64,000 nt of DNA from Cephalopachus bancanus (lineage: Eukaryota > Chordata > Mammalia > Primates > Tarsiidae). Position numbers and translations under genes: made by a program. Positions 22,376 to 34,990 of the stretch are shown here, piece by piece. Position 1 is the stretch's first letter. Every line of letters begins with the position of its first letter. Location: assembly GCA_027257055.1 (NCBI GenBank), contig JAPVLO010000624.1, positions 248,001 through 312,000 of the forward strand, in the 5' to 3' direction. The notes below the pieces were generated by a model. That model saw only the letters and a list, made by a program, of their open reading frames with translations. It was not told the DNA's origin and did no database searches.

Positions 22376-22600
22376 TGCAGTGTATGCAGTGATGACTATG
22401 TGTCAGATAGTGTACTGAGTGCATTAGTGATGTATTCTCTTACTTAACCCTCATATCAACCCCCTGAGGTAGTTATTGCTATCTTCATTTTAGTGATAAA
22501 GAAATCATAACTCAGATGACTTTTTAAACCACATAGATAGTATTATGAGACAGAGATGAGATTTGAATTGAGGACTTCATCAAGATGAAGCCCACACTTT
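22376..22600 (-). repeat. MIR
   Basis: GTGTCAGATAGTGTACTGAGTGCATT, then a CCTCATATCAACC block, GAGGTAGTTATTGC and TCATTTTAGTGATAAAGAAA, read as a MIR on the minus strand. Diverged, as is normal for this ancient SINE. Confidence 0.75.
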
Positions 22601-23640
22601 TAAAAATAGTTTCAAGATATGTTTTATTTAAATAAATTTATCAGAATAGTATTATTTCCACATATAATCGATATAAAATTGTTTATCAGAAACTTTACGT
22701 AGTTTTTCATTGCTAATGCCATTATTTTTTGGAGATTCTTTATTTGGAGATTGTGTGGTTGATGGAAACACGAATGGGTTTTCTGTTGACAAGAGCGGGC
22801 TGTGACTTTTTAAGTGTCAGCTTTGATAAACTGAACTGTGTTTCCCACAGTTGATCTCATGCATGTATTTGGTTAGGGTTGTTGAAAAGTATGATTTTGT
22901 GCATGATGTAAGGAGTGAAGGTGGCCAGCATCCACCTGCGGTTCACATTGCGGCTGCATCTGTGCTCATGGCATAGGGTGAGGCTGCTACACCTGCCCTT
23001 GGCCTCCCTGCAGAAGGATCTGACTCTCCAACTCTCCTTAAGAAGCAAGAGCACCTGGCACGTCAGGCTCCCTTTCTATTTGGTAGCAACACAAGGAACA
23101 GTCAAATCTATCTGGGCATTTCACTGTTCACACTGGAATTTAGGTGATAAACCAGAGTTTTCTGGTGTATAGTATCCTCCTCAGGTCTCTGATGGTCCGT
23201 ATTTGGGACAGTGACTGACTCTGAGGTGGAGAACTGCATGCATAGAGGACCTGGAAAAGCAGAAAAGGTAACAACAAACCAAAGGAGACCCTGACCTGCA
23301 CTGTGGTTGCAATTGAGGCCTCAACATCTACACAGGGAGCTCTGGAGATGGGAGGATCTTCACATCATCTTAAATTGAGATTGGGATCTTGGCTTAGGCA
23401 GTCATCAAACCAAACCCCTCTGAGAAAGGGCATACATGTGAGTAAAGTAGTATCCTACACTGGGCAACTCTTCCCAGTGAGGGCACAGCTCTGAGTTGCC
23501 AGGAGTTTTCAGCTGTGCTGGACATGTCACACTGAAGATGGATCTGGGTGGATCACATAGTGTCCACTCCAATGAATTTTCTCTAGGGGAATCTGGACCC
23601 TTAGGAGCTGAACTGAGTGGGGCAGTTCTGGGACCTGATT
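22601..23640. other. Unannotated intergenic stretch
   Basis: Unique sequence, slightly GC-richer at 22910-23690. Open frames up to about 90 codons have no recognisable domain, and no splice-site arrangement supports an exon. Confidence 0.5.
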
Positions 23641-23643
23641 CAG

Positions 23644-23693
23644 GCCTCAGCCTCCCAAAGCGTGGGATTACAGGTTGAGCCACCGAGCCTGGC
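23644..23693 (-). repeat. Alu 5' head fragment
   Basis: Only the first 50 bases of a minus-strand Alu (GCCAGGCTCGGTGGCTCAACC on its own strand). No A tail or right arm. L1-mediated insertion always includes the 3' end, so the rest has been deleted. Confidence 0.75.
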
Positions 23694-25159
23694 TCTCATC
23701 TTTTCAAGAAGAACAAGAGGCCACTGATTATGGATGTGTCATAATGAGCAAGCCTTTTTCATTATGGACATGAGGAATGAAGGAAAGTTGAGAAATAAGA
23801 CTGTTCATGAATAGACTATTCATAACTATGTAGCTGGAGCAGAGTCAAAGATTACTCAGAGCAGGTAGGTATTAGGAAAAAAATGAGAATGATAATAGTA
23901 ATGAAACTATATAAATAAGGACTTTTTATGTACCTGTGAGGAAATAACAATAGTAATAGCAATTATTTTAAGTGAATAATTTCTATGTTTTTGTTTTTTT
24001 TTCTGCGGGTACATAATTTTATTTAATTCTTATCACAATCCCTTGAGCTGTCTGTAACTTTGTTTCTTTTTTTCAAAGAAAGAAATGAAGGTTGAAGGTT
24101 ATTAAGCATTTGATGTAATGATGCACAGCAGTGTCAGAATTCAAATCGAGGCATGCTTAATTCAAAAGTTCAGGTTTTGTTTTCAACTAAAACCTCCACA
24201 ATCACATTTAGGTGAATGTATAGTCACTGTGCTTTAGGGTAATTCTTGGTGCGGTTAATATGACAACATTTTGGAGAAATAAGACCATGGGCACAGGAAA
24301 CAAACCAAAAGGGAGCTCTTTTCTAAATTAAAAAAATTAACATATTTTATGTATATTATTTTTATTCTTTCCTCATGAAAAATTTTCCTCAAGAAATAAA
24401 ATTTTTGGAAAAATACTATTAACTTAATGACAGGCAAATGATGAAAATATTTTCTTTAGAAAATTTTTTTCCCCAGGATGAATAGGACTTGTCTGGACAT
24501 AGAAAAAATTCAATATGAAAGAGGAATACAGTGAAAAGTGGAACTTAAGATTTAAAATAATGGAGGAAATTATTGCTAGCAGAGATTACTGTGCCTTCAA
24601 ATACTTTAGATGTATTTCCTAGAAACAAAAATATTATTTTACATAACCACAATATAATTATAAATTCACAAATCTAAAACTGGAACATTATAAATCTCTA
24701 ATGCTCAGACTGCCACTGAAATTTCTTTTCTTTTACTTTTGAAACCTTGACATTTTAAAGTTTACAGACCACTTATTTTGTAGAATACCACTCACTTTAG
24801 CATTCTTAGACATTTAATTATAATCAGATTTCAATTATGTACCTTGGCAGCAATATCATAGAGGTGATACTGTAATCTACATACCCATCAGTTGGTGCAC
24901 AATTTTGTTCATTTTGATCATCTGATTGTGGCGGTGTCTTCTACCTTCCAGACCTCTCCTTTAAGAAGTTACATCCCACTACCATTGTAATTAATAAGCA
25001 TTTTATGAAGAAGCATTTTGAAACTATGCTAAAAAAGTAAAAAAAAGAAACCATATTAATAAACTTTCACTTTTCCCCCATTTATTTGTTTCTATCTCTA
25101 TATAGTCATGGCTTCCTAATTATTTAATGGCTTATGATCTACCATCATCATTTATTTTG
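23694..25159. other. Unannotated intergenic stretch with a possible MIR relic
   Basis: AT-rich. 24000-24165 weakly resembles a minus-strand MIR (GCACAGCAGTGTCAGAATTC). Nothing else recognised. Confidence 0.45.
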
Positions 25160-25410
25160 ATGTTAAAATATTCCCAGATTTTCCAGTGGCTTCTGTGTCA
25201 TGTTGACATGTCCCCATCATTCTTTGAACACTTCCTTGTTTTCTGGACATGATGTTCCAGATTCATCTTTCCCTGCCCCAGTCCAGTTATCAGCCATTCT
25301 TCATAGATTCCTGGTTTCTTTTAGCGGAGAATAGTATTAAGAAGTCAAGATCTGGGTGCTAGGTGTGCTCATTACTACTAAGGTAACAGTGTTCTCTGGC
25401 CCACTCAGTA

Positions 25411-25462
<52 letters not shown>

Positions 25463-25680
25463 CACACACTCTGTTTTATTTTTTGCGATGTCATTATCGA
25501 CCTCTTGAGCTAGCTAATTAGCTATGGAAAACCATAAACTCACTTGACACTACCCATTTAAATCCAACTCTTCAGGTTTGTTCAAGTTTTGTATTTGTAA
25601 CTTTTCTGTTATACTAAAAAAAACCCTTGTCTACTATTATCTTTAATGTGATCACTTCCCTGTATATAACAAATTTTCAA
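25160..25680 (-). mobile_element. Old L1 3' end fragment (L1M type)
   Basis: Segments such as GATGTTCCAGATTCATC, CTGCCCCAGTCCAG and AAGATCTGGGTGCTAGGTG match the 3' region of old mammalian L1s on the minus strand, from memory. It contains the CA microsatellite. Confidence 0.5.
25412..25469 (+). repeat. (CA)n microsatellite
   Basis: About 29 CA units with one CG interruption near 25456. Likely polymorphic. Confidence 0.95.
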
Positions 25681-27594
25681 TGGCTATGCCACCATTCCCT
25701 TGCCCATAGGCCCTCTCTTTTCACCTAGGCTTTGACTCCTTGTACCACCGTGTCTCTCACTCTGCTTGGCTCTGCCTTCTCATGCCTGGTCACACTCCAC
25801 ACTATGTGGTTGCCTTCCTTGCATCACCTGGGCTTTGTCACTGTATGCTGGGCAGGCCCCCTGGCAGGTACCCTCCTTACCCTGTTCCATGTCCCATTCC
25901 CCACCCTGGGCTTTCCTTCTTAAGATCTCCCTTTCCTCTCCCAGCTTGTGCTCTGAGAGCTCTACTAGGCCTCCCAGCAGCATGGATTATCTCCCCACCC
26001 TTTTTGGTTTCTGAGTCCCCATTCCTATCCCTCAGTAAATATCCCTTAGTAAATCCCTCCTTGCTTGGACTCTGTTACTCCATGTAACCAACCCCTTCCC
26101 CTGTGTAGATGCCAACCTTGCCCTTCCCCTTGAATGCCTTTAGGATTGAATTGCTCGGGAGGGCAAAGGAAGGCAGTAGAGAGGAAGGGAATGAAAGGAG
26201 GAAGTCAAGGAAGCCAAACAATGAATACTCTCGAATGAACATCACTAAAAATGTAGACTGTTTTCTACTTACATTTTGCCCTTCTGAGGGGTTTACTAGA
26301 ATAGTTTAGTAGGGACATTTTTACTCAGGTGCCTTTGTTACTTATAATTCCAAGGATCACAAATGAACTTCTATTGTAATAAATATACAGATAGTCAATT
26401 CAACTGTGGAGTGTCTATTAAAAGACTCAGATTGTAATCAAACAATTAGTTTTCTTATGTATATAATTGTGTTGCCAAAGAGTTTAAAATTTAGAGACTC
26501 TTTAATGAGTATCATACCTTTAAGCTGGAGTTTTAACTGGAATCCAGCTACATTCTAGACAAAACACTGTCAACTATATGGTCTTAATTTTTGGCTGCCC
26601 TTCTTTGAAAGGAGACTTCAGTGTCTTGCAAAAAATTTATCTACCAGCTACAAATGAATGTACTCATTAATTTTAAACACAAACATTAGGTTCTATTCCT
26701 CACATATCAGTTTTGGAGGAGTCACTTGTAAGAAAGACAAAGATTGTCTAGGATCAAAACCAGCCTTGAAATCTCAGTACTTTTCACTTAAATAAGCATC
26801 TCCTTGGTCTTTTATTTACACATTTTCTTTTACATATTTGATGATAACTAAGAAATCCAACATAGAAACACTTATTTAATTTTCTTCAGAAAAAAATGAA
26901 AAAACATTTCCAGATATAGAACAGATGCAGATGACATGCATTGAAAATAGTATGAAAACTGTCATTTCAGCCTGCACAATCACATTTTTTTCACCTGCTT
27001 AGGGAATTGTATATCTCTGGCTTGTTGAACACATTCTTGACTGCAAAATTGAAGACTACCAGATCAAAAATGCTGCTTTAAGCATGTTATTTCTTAGCTT
27101 ATATTTTACACTTGGAAGAAAAACATTAAACTATATACTAAAGTATAATGAAATGATGTTAAAGAATGGAGCTGATTTGAAGGAGACATAAGTTGCAGAA
27201 ATACCTTTGTAGATCAATCAAGATTAATTTATATAACATTCTTTAATGTCTAGATTTACTGAACTTGGGCAATTTAAGTCAAGTTGAAATACTTGGTCTC
27301 TTAGACCACAGATTCTATAATCCTAAGAATATTTCTATATTTAAAAGTACCTAGATTAAAATATTACAGCTTATACTATTTAATTCTTATAATGTTGAGA
27401 AAAAAAATCTGCTAAAAGACAATTTCCTTTTGTCTCTAGACTTGCAGTTTATTTATTATTATATTAAATGAACTAGTTTTGTGAAATTGAAAAAATATGT
27501 TTTATATTAATTTATAAAGACAAGCAATTCTAAATTTTTAAAACCTAAAAGTACCAATGAACAAAAACTGTTTTAAATAAAGCAATCTCTACCT
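25681..27594. other. Unannotated intergenic stretch
   Basis: 25690-26110 is C- and T-rich, with accidental open frames of up to 115 codons that lack known motifs. The remainder is AT-rich and featureless to me. Confidence 0.5.
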
Positions 27595-27805
27595 GACCTT
27601 TATCAAGTGCCTTATATGTGTTATCTCATTGAATCATCACCTTCATCCTAAGGGATAGAAATTTGTATTATCTTCAACTCTCAGATGAAGAAACTGAGAC
27701 CTGCAGAGACTGAAGAGCTTACCCAAGGTCACACAGTTGGTAAATAATGGAGTAGGGATTTGAACTCAGCAGTCTGATTGTACGGCCTACACTCCTAATC
27801 TTTAT
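27595..27805 (-). repeat. MIR
   Basis: Well-preserved minus-strand MIR: TTATCTCATTGAATCATCACC, then AGATGAAGAAACTGAGACC, CCCAAGGTCACACAG and GGGATTTGAACTCAG, in the expected order. Confidence 0.9.
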
Positions 27806-28089
27806 GTGGCAGAAGATGAGTGAGGAACCAAAATAAATCTTCAAAGTTGTGTTACTCTGCTTATGCCGAATTGATTCTGTTCTCTAAGAGTAAGATCATA
27901 GAAAAAAAAAGTGGAATTTTTGCAAATTCACTGCTCTCTTGAGTTCTATAAAGCGATTGGGGAGAATATAGCTGAGATCATGGCAATAAGGGAAAATTTG
28001 AAGGCGAACCCATTCTTGGAGGTTCCTGCTTCTACTCTGACTCCAGAGCAGCCTGACCTTCCAATCAGCCATTTCTATGTGGTGCAGAC

Positions 28090-28285
28090 TTACAGGTAAG
28101 GGCACAGATTCTGGAGCTAGCACTCGTAAATCCTAATCTCAGCTGGATCGCTTATCACTAGATTGTGAAAAAGTGAACACTTCTCTAAGCCCCATTTGTT
28201 TTAATTTGTGAAAAAAAGATACATAATAAAACAATGCCTTATAATGTTTATTTGGAATTAAATGAGTCAATAGTGGCACATAATA
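28090..28285 (+). repeat. MIR
   Basis: Plus-strand MIR: CAGATTCTGGAGCTAGCACT, AATCCTAATCTCAGC, CTTCTCTAAGCCCCA, then AATTAAATGAGTCAATAGTG. Moderately diverged. Confidence 0.7.
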
Positions 28286-28811
28286 TTGTCTCTCCTCCAA
28301 GTCCTGTTCACATTGCTCTGTTGCTGACTACTGACTGTCTGAAGCCCTTATCTCACCAGCACTCTATGGTGAGGTCTCATTGCAAAATTCATCTATCCTC
28401 TTGTTTCTACATAAAATTCATGTTTTGTCTGTGAAGATTAATCTCAGTTTGAATTTAGGAATAAAGTAATAAAATGAAGCTCCTGAACTTGTTAGCATCT
28501 TAAAAGAAAATGTTATCCAAATAAATCTAGTTTAGAGATTATAAAGCTCTGTGACAATGTGCATGGGATTTCAGACAGGATACTAGAGATATTTGGTAAG
28601 CTTACTCAAAGCAAAATGTATTAGTCATAGTCTGTACTGCTAGGAAGTGGGCTGGTTTCCTTTTCTGCCCCCATCTCACCCAAAAGCCCTCTTGAATGCT
28701 TGAACACTTACTACTTGCTCTGATATGAGAACAAGAGGATCTGAAAATTGGCTGACCTGATAGTTTTGAAAGGTTCCTGAGCCCACTTTAGAGGTACCCC
28801 AAGGAATTAAT
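28286..28811. other. Unannotated intergenic stretch
   Basis: Unique sequence; nothing recognised. Confidence 0.5.
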
Positions 28812-30768
28812 TCATGAATGTATTTTTGGATTCAAGGGGTATATGCAGGTTTGTTACATAGGTATATTGCATAATGGTGAAGTTTTGACTTCTATTGAGC
28901 CTGTCACTTGCGTGGCGGACATAGTACCCAATGGATAGTTTTTCAACACTTTCCCCCCTCCATTTTTCTCCCCTTAAGGAGTGCCTAATGTCTGTTGTTC
29001 CCCTCCTTATGCCCATGTGTATCCAGTGTTTTATTCCCACTTAGAAGTGAGAATATGAAGTATTCAATTATCTGTTTCTGTGATAATTTGCTTAGGATGA
29101 TGGTCTCTAGCTGCATCCATGTTGCTGCAAAGGACAGGATTTTGCTCTTTTTATGGTTGCATAGTATTCTATGGTGTATATGTACCATATTTTCTTTATC
29201 TAGTCCACCACTGATGGGTACCTAGGTTGGTTCCATGCTTTTGCTATTGTGGATAGTGCTGTGATAAACATATGTGTCAGTGTCTTTTTGACAGAGTGAT
29301 TTATGCTCCCTTGAGTATATACTCAGGAGTGGGATTGCTGGGTCCAATGGTAAGCTTATTTGTAGTTTTTTGAGAAATCTACAAACTACTTTCCATGGCG
29401 TTGAATTAGCTTACATTCCCCATCAACGATGTAGGAACATTCCCTTTTCTCTGCAACCTTGCCAATATCTGTTGTCTTTTGACTTTTTAATAATAGCTAT
29501 TTTGACTGGTGTGAGACAGCATCTCACTGTGGTTTTGAATTGCATTTCTCTGATGATTATTGATGTTGAACATTGTTTAATTTGTTTGTTGGCTATTTGT
29601 ATGTCTTTTTTGAGAAGTTTCTGTTCATGCCCTTTGCACACTTTTTAATGGGGTTATTTGTTTTTTTCCTAATTGAGTTCTTTATAGATCTGGATATTAG
29701 TCCTTTGTCAGGTGCATAGTATGTAAATATTTTCTCTCATTGTGTAAGTTGTCTCTATTGATAGTCTTCCTTCCCTCTCTTCTTCCTTCTATTCCTTTCC
29801 TTTCCTTTTCCTCCCTTCCTTCCTCCCTCCCTCCCTCTCTTCTTTCCTTCCTTCCTTCCTTCCTTCCTTCCTTCCTTCCTTCCGTCCTTCCTTCCTTCCT
29901 TCTTTCCATCCTTTCTTCCTTCCTTCCCCTTCCTTCCTCCCTTCACTGTGCTGAAGCTCTATGATTTGATTAGGTCCCACTTGTCAATTTTGTTTTTTTT
30001 GCTGCATTGACTTTCGAGATCTTGGTCATGAATTCATTGTCTAGGCTGATGTCCAGAAGAGTGCTTCCTAGGCTTCCTTTCAAGATTTGTATAGTCTGAA
30101 GGCTTAAATCCACCTTACTTATTTTTGTATATGGTGAGAAGGAGTCTAGCTCCTGTCTTCTGCATACGGTTAGCCAGTTTGTCCAGCACTATTTGTTATA
30201 TAGGGTGTCCTTTCTCAAGTGTTTGTTTTAGTTGACTTTGTCAAAGATTAAATGGTTGTAAGACAGCAATTTTATTTCTGTGCTGTCAATTCTGTTCCAT
30301 TGGTCTTTGTGTCTATTTTTGTGCAAGTACTATACTGTTTTGGTTACTGTAGCTTTATACTTTATAGTAAAGTTTTAAGTCTGGTAATGTGATGCCTCTG
30401 ACTTTGTTCTTTTTGCTTAGGATTGCTTTAGCTATTCAGGCACTTTTTTGCTTCCATATGAATTTAAATATTGTTATTTCTAGATCTGTGGAAAATGTTG
30501 TTAATAGGAATTGCGTTGAAACTATAGATTGCTTTAGGCAGTATGAGCGTTTTAACAATATTGATTCCTCCAGTCCATGAGCATGGAATGTTTTTCCATT
30601 TGTTTATGTCATCTTTGATTTCTTTCAGCAGCAGTGTTTTGTAGTTCTTGTTGTGGAGATCTTTCACCTATTTGGTTCAAGGTTTTCTTTTTTTACAGCT
30701 TTTGTAAATGGTATTGTATTCTTGATTTGCTTTCAGTTTGAATGTAGCTGGTGTATAGAAATGCAACT
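28812..30768 (-). mobile_element. Old L1 (copy e), 3' part
   Basis: Minus-strand L1 3'UTR and ORF2. The 3' end reads TATGCAGGTTTGTTACATAG at 28838. ORF2 C-terminal residues are readable at 28985-29188 and 29423-29641 (CSTSIIIREMQ), and upstream ORF2 at 30464-30667. It belongs to an older primate-wide type, with a 3' end unlike copies c, d, j and k. It is interrupted at 30768 by L1 copy f; its 5' part is at 33848-36205. Confidence 0.85.
29764..29946 (+). repeat. (TTCC)n polypyrimidine microsatellite
   Basis: About 180 bases of imperfect TTCC/CTTC repeats within the old L1 ORF2 C-terminal region. The strand asymmetry is nearly pure pyrimidine/purine, so triplex or slippage behaviour is plausible. 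Confidence 0.95.
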
Positions 30769-33700
30769 GGGCTCAGCTTGGACTCCAGCAATTCCCAGGA
30801 TGCAGAAACCGAGCACCATTAAAAAAAATCAACAAAACCCTTCCTCAGAAGAAAATGCTGGGAGAGACTGACTAAGTGGATGTTTGTGAACAAGTGGCTA
30901 GGGCCCTCCCGGTGCAGCAGCTGGTGCTGCAGCTTCTCTACCTGGTCCCTGGTGCATCCCAGGTCAAAAGAGCCAAGCATAATTTTTTTTTTAATAGAGA
31001 AAAGTTTTTCTGCAGGGAAGTGGTGGGAAAAGGCTACCGGCTCCAGGCTTTGCCTCACTATTGCAGCCGGAGAGACTGCTGGCACCCAGCTTTGCCTCAC
31101 CACTTCAGCACCTGGCCAGACACTGGCAGCAGGGTCTGTGGTGGGACCCCAGAGGCAGAATCCCACTGGAGAGAACAAGAGAGGCACCACACCACCATCT
31201 TGAAAGTGGGGCAGAAAAGTCCTCTGATTTGCTCACCATGAAACAACAGACCCGGTATCTGTGACTAGCGGATCAACTACTCAGGGACTGATTATGACCC
31301 AGAGGGACTATTCTGAAAGCACAAACTTTGGAAGGACCTGATGAGTGTTGAGTTCCAGGCACAATAACCCCTACCCTGATCCAGCCATGGGACAAAGGGT
31401 GTGGCCAGAAGGATGAGGAAGAACTCCAAAGAGATCAGTGGTGGGTCTGGGGCTGACCTGGATACTCTCCTCCCCAGCAATCCTCTGAACATCAGATCCA
31501 CACAACTGAGCCACCACTGAGAGGGACAAACCCAGGCAGAGCTTGGACATCAGTCACAATAGAAGAACTCCATTCTAAGACAGGTCAGGCTGGGGCACCA
31601 CCTGCAAGTACATACCTAGGGAAGAGACAGTCCCACACCTCCCCACCTGAGGGAATTTCCCTGATCATATGAGAGTGGGAGGGGAGGACTTCAGCTCCAC
31701 CCACCCTCACTGCCCTCCTCCTTCTCTGCTCTGGACACTGGGGAGAGAGTGAAAGAAGTGGAAGCTCTGTAGGAGAGAGCAGATGAGAGGAATAATTATA
31801 GAACCTGCTACAAGAGGGCCAGGTTTTTTTTTTCTTTTTTTTTTAATTTAAAAAAATTTTTTTGCCTGTTTGTTTTTCAGTTCATCTATTTTAAAAATAT
31901 TTTTCTTTGTGCATGAATGTGTATGTGAGGGTTTGCTCTGCATCCCCCCATTTTTTTCTTCTTTCCTTTCCTTTTTCTTTCTTCTTTTGTTTTTTGTTTT
32001 CTGTTTGTGTGAGTTTGTGAATGATTGAGCGTTCATCTTTCAGTTTTTTTTTGTTGTTGGTTTGTTTTTGTGCCTTTGTTCTCTTTATTTTATTTTTTTC
32101 AGTTTAAGGTGTGTATCAATATATGTGTGAGGGTTCAATCTGAATTCCTTTGTTTTTTTCCTGGTCTTTTCTTTTTAGTTTTCCTGGGTTTTTTTGTTGT
32201 TATTTGTTTTGTTTCACTTTGTTGTTATTCCAGTTTATTTGGGGTGTGTGTGTATGTCTGTGTGTGTTCAATTGTTTTTTTGCTTTGGTTTCTGCTTTCA
32301 TTGTTCTGTGTTTTTTTTTTCTTTTTTAAATTCTTGTCCATATTATTTCATTCTGTTCTTCTCTGTGCTCCTCACTGCTGTCACTGCATGTTGGACTCAG
32401 GGGGTACACACACGTACCCATTGCATTGTCATATAGAGTGGTGGTGAGGAGTGGGTCTCAGGGAACCATACCACAATCAGCAAACATTGTAATTTGTAAG
32501 CAGTTTCTGAATCCTAGCTCCTCATTCCCTACCTTATTCAACTTTCAAAACTACAAGAGACAGCAAAGCTTCCCACCTACAGTCCTGTTTCAATATAGAA
32601 CAAACCAGAACCTGCATCAAGGAAGAATAGAAGGCTGAGCAAATATCAGAAGGGAAAGCCTCTCCCACTGATACTGAATAATGGAACTAAAGAGAAAAGC
32701 ATGGAATCTGTTCACAAATGAGGAAAACCAACAGAAGTCACAGGTAATTTCACATGTAACAAAGAGAAAGCTCCTGAAAAATCAGACCTTGGAGCACAAA
32801 TAATGGAAGTCACCAACAACTGGCCCTAGTATACAATAGGGATTAGGGAATGGATAGAAAGAGTGAATAAGACTCAAGAAAGAAAAGATGCAGCACTGAA
32901 ACAACTTGTAACAGAGATTTTGGCAATAATAGATTTCATCCAGGAAATAAATAACAAGATGGCAAGCATGGAAAGCAGAATTAATTTCGCCGAAGAAAGA
33001 ATCTCAGTACTTAAAGACCAGAATATGAAATTAACCTAATCTGTAAAAAACATAGAAAGAAAACTCAGCAAGAAAGAACAAAGTCCACAAGAGATGTGTG
33101 ATTATATAAAGAGGCCAAACCCATGCCTGATTGGTATCCCAGAAGAAGAAAGGGAAATGGAGAACAACATGGAGCAAGTATTCCAAGAGATAATCCCCCA
33201 AAATTTTCCTCCTCTCTCCAGAGATGTGACCAGCCAAACACAAGAGATACAGAGAACCCCCACAAGACATCAAGTGAGAAGACTAACCCCTAGATACATA
33301 ATAATTCACCTACACAAAGTAGGTGCATGAAAAAATCCTAAAGGCAGCAAAATAGAAATGTCTGACTACCTACCAGAGAAAACCAATCAGAATAGCAGTA
33401 GACCTATTGGCAGAAACACTACAAGCAAGAAAAGACTGGAGTCCAATATTCAAAGTCCTCAAAGATAAGCAATTTCAACCAAGAATTTCCTCCCCATTCA
33501 AACTCAACTTCATCAGTGATGGAGATTAAAATCCTTCCCAGACATCCGATCCCTAAGAGATCATGCATTTTCCAGACCAGCTCTACAGGAGACACTTAAA
33601 ATGTATTAAACACAGAAGAAAGAAAGAAAAAAAAAAAAGAATGACCACACGCTTCCCAAGAGAACAGCAGAGCACAGAATCAAGAGAGAATGAAGCACAA

Positions 33701-33847
33701 CAACAAACTTGAAAACACACACATGCATCAACCCAAAGCCAAAAAGAAAGCAAGCAAACAGAAGAAAACTTTATAAGAACCTCATGACAGGGATAAAAAA
33801 ATCACATTTCAATAATCAGCGTGAATGTGAATGGTCTAAATGCAACT
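30769..33847 (+). mobile_element. L1 (copy f), 5'UTR to ORF2 start
   Basis: Same long 5'UTR family as copy a, but starting about 180 bases in (GGCTCAGCTTGGACTCC corresponds to 632 of copy a). 5'UTR to about 32800, ORF1 remnant to about 33620, first codons of ORF2 at 33785. It then stops inside ORF2 without an A tail. The 10-bp repeat AAATGCAACT flanks it (30759-30768 and 33838-33847). Confidence 0.85.
32880..33620 (+). pseudogene. L1 ORF1 remnant (copy f)
   Basis: Frame at 33094-33330 shows the RRM start (YIKRPNPCLIGIPEEERE) and TPRYIIIHLHKVG. Upstream coiled-coil sequence is interrupted by a stop near 33040, and frameshifts follow after 33330. Not translatable as a whole. Confidence 0.8.
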
Positions 33848-34954
33848 TTATCTTTTAAGTGGGACATTAAGGCCATTAACGTTCAGGGTTACTACAGATA
33901 TTTGAGGGTTTGCTCTTGTCATAGTGTTGTTAAGGGGTTGCTTAATAGTCTCTCTCAGCTTTGCGGATGATTTATATCATCTGTAAGCTGTATGCTTACT
34001 TGGGCTTTTTTGTTGGGTGGTGGTGTTGTTTTGTTTTCTTGTTGAGAACTCTCTTAAGCATCTCTTGTAGGGTTAGTCTAGAGGGGACAGAGTTCTTTAG
34101 CACTTCTTGTCTAGGAGAAACTTTATTTTACCTTTATTTGTGGAGCTTAATTTGGCAGGGTAAGAAATTTTTGACTTGCATTTTTTTCGTTAAGAATATT
34201 ATAAATGACCCCCAATCTTTTCTGGTTTATAAAGTTTCTGCTGAGAGGTCTGCTATTATTTTAAGAGATGTCTCTTTGTAAGTGTTCTGCTCTTCTCTAG
34301 CCTCCTGTAAGATTTTTTTCTTTCATGCTGTCCTTGGATAATCTAATGACAATGTGCCTTAGGGATGGTTATCATATATAGTATCTTACAGGAGTTCTCT
34401 GAATCTCTTGTATCTGCATACCCACCTCTCTAGCAAGATGAGGGAAGTTTTCATGGATTATATCTGCCACTACTTTCCCCAGAATGCTTTCATTTCCTCC
34501 TCTCTCAGGAATGTTGATCAGATGTAGATTTTGTCTCTTTACATAACCCCATAGTTCTTGAAGCCTTGGCTCTTTTAAAAATATTCTATCTATTTTTATC
34601 TAACTGGTTGACTTCTAGGGGTTGATTCCAAGTCCTGAAAGTTTTTCCTTTGCTTGGTCAAGTCTCTTGTAAAGGCTTGTGGCTGTATTTTGAAATTTCT
34701 GTAATAAGTTCTTCATGTAGTTCCTTCTTAGAATGGCCACATCAGCTTTCAATTCTTGTGCTGTTTTCATGGAGTTCACTTTCTCTTGAATCTCACTGAG
34801 TTTCTTTCCCATCCATATTCTGAATGCTACATCTGTCATATAGACAATTTGCTCTGTATACGATCCATTCTTGGTAGTTGGCACAACCATGTGTGTTTCT
34901 TGTGTTGCCAGAGTTCTCACACTGATTTCTTCCCATCTGAGGGGCTGTTTTCTC

Positions 34955-34990
34955 TCTCTCTCTCTCTTTTCTCTCTGTGTGTGTGTCTCA
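34955..34990 (+). repeat. (TC)n/(GT)n short microsatellite
   Basis: TCTC tract followed by TGTG tract in the old L1, near the ORF1/5'UTR border. Confidence 0.8.

Noticed and set aside
22857..23683. Several overlapping short frames in GC-richer DNA, possible exon
   Set aside because: No consistent splice sites, no domain, and part of it is an Alu fragment.
25412..25469. Regularly repeated units resembling an array
   Set aside because: A dinucleotide microsatellite; no spacers, so not CRISPR-like, and the genome is eukaryotic.
25740..26087. Open frame of 115 codons on the plus strand
   Set aside because: C- and T-rich low-complexity sequence; overlapping frames are open too, with no domain, no splice context and no start context.
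29697..29980. Lys/Arg/Glu/Gly-rich and Ser/Leu/Pro-rich open frames
   Set aside because: They translate the (TTCC)n microsatellite.
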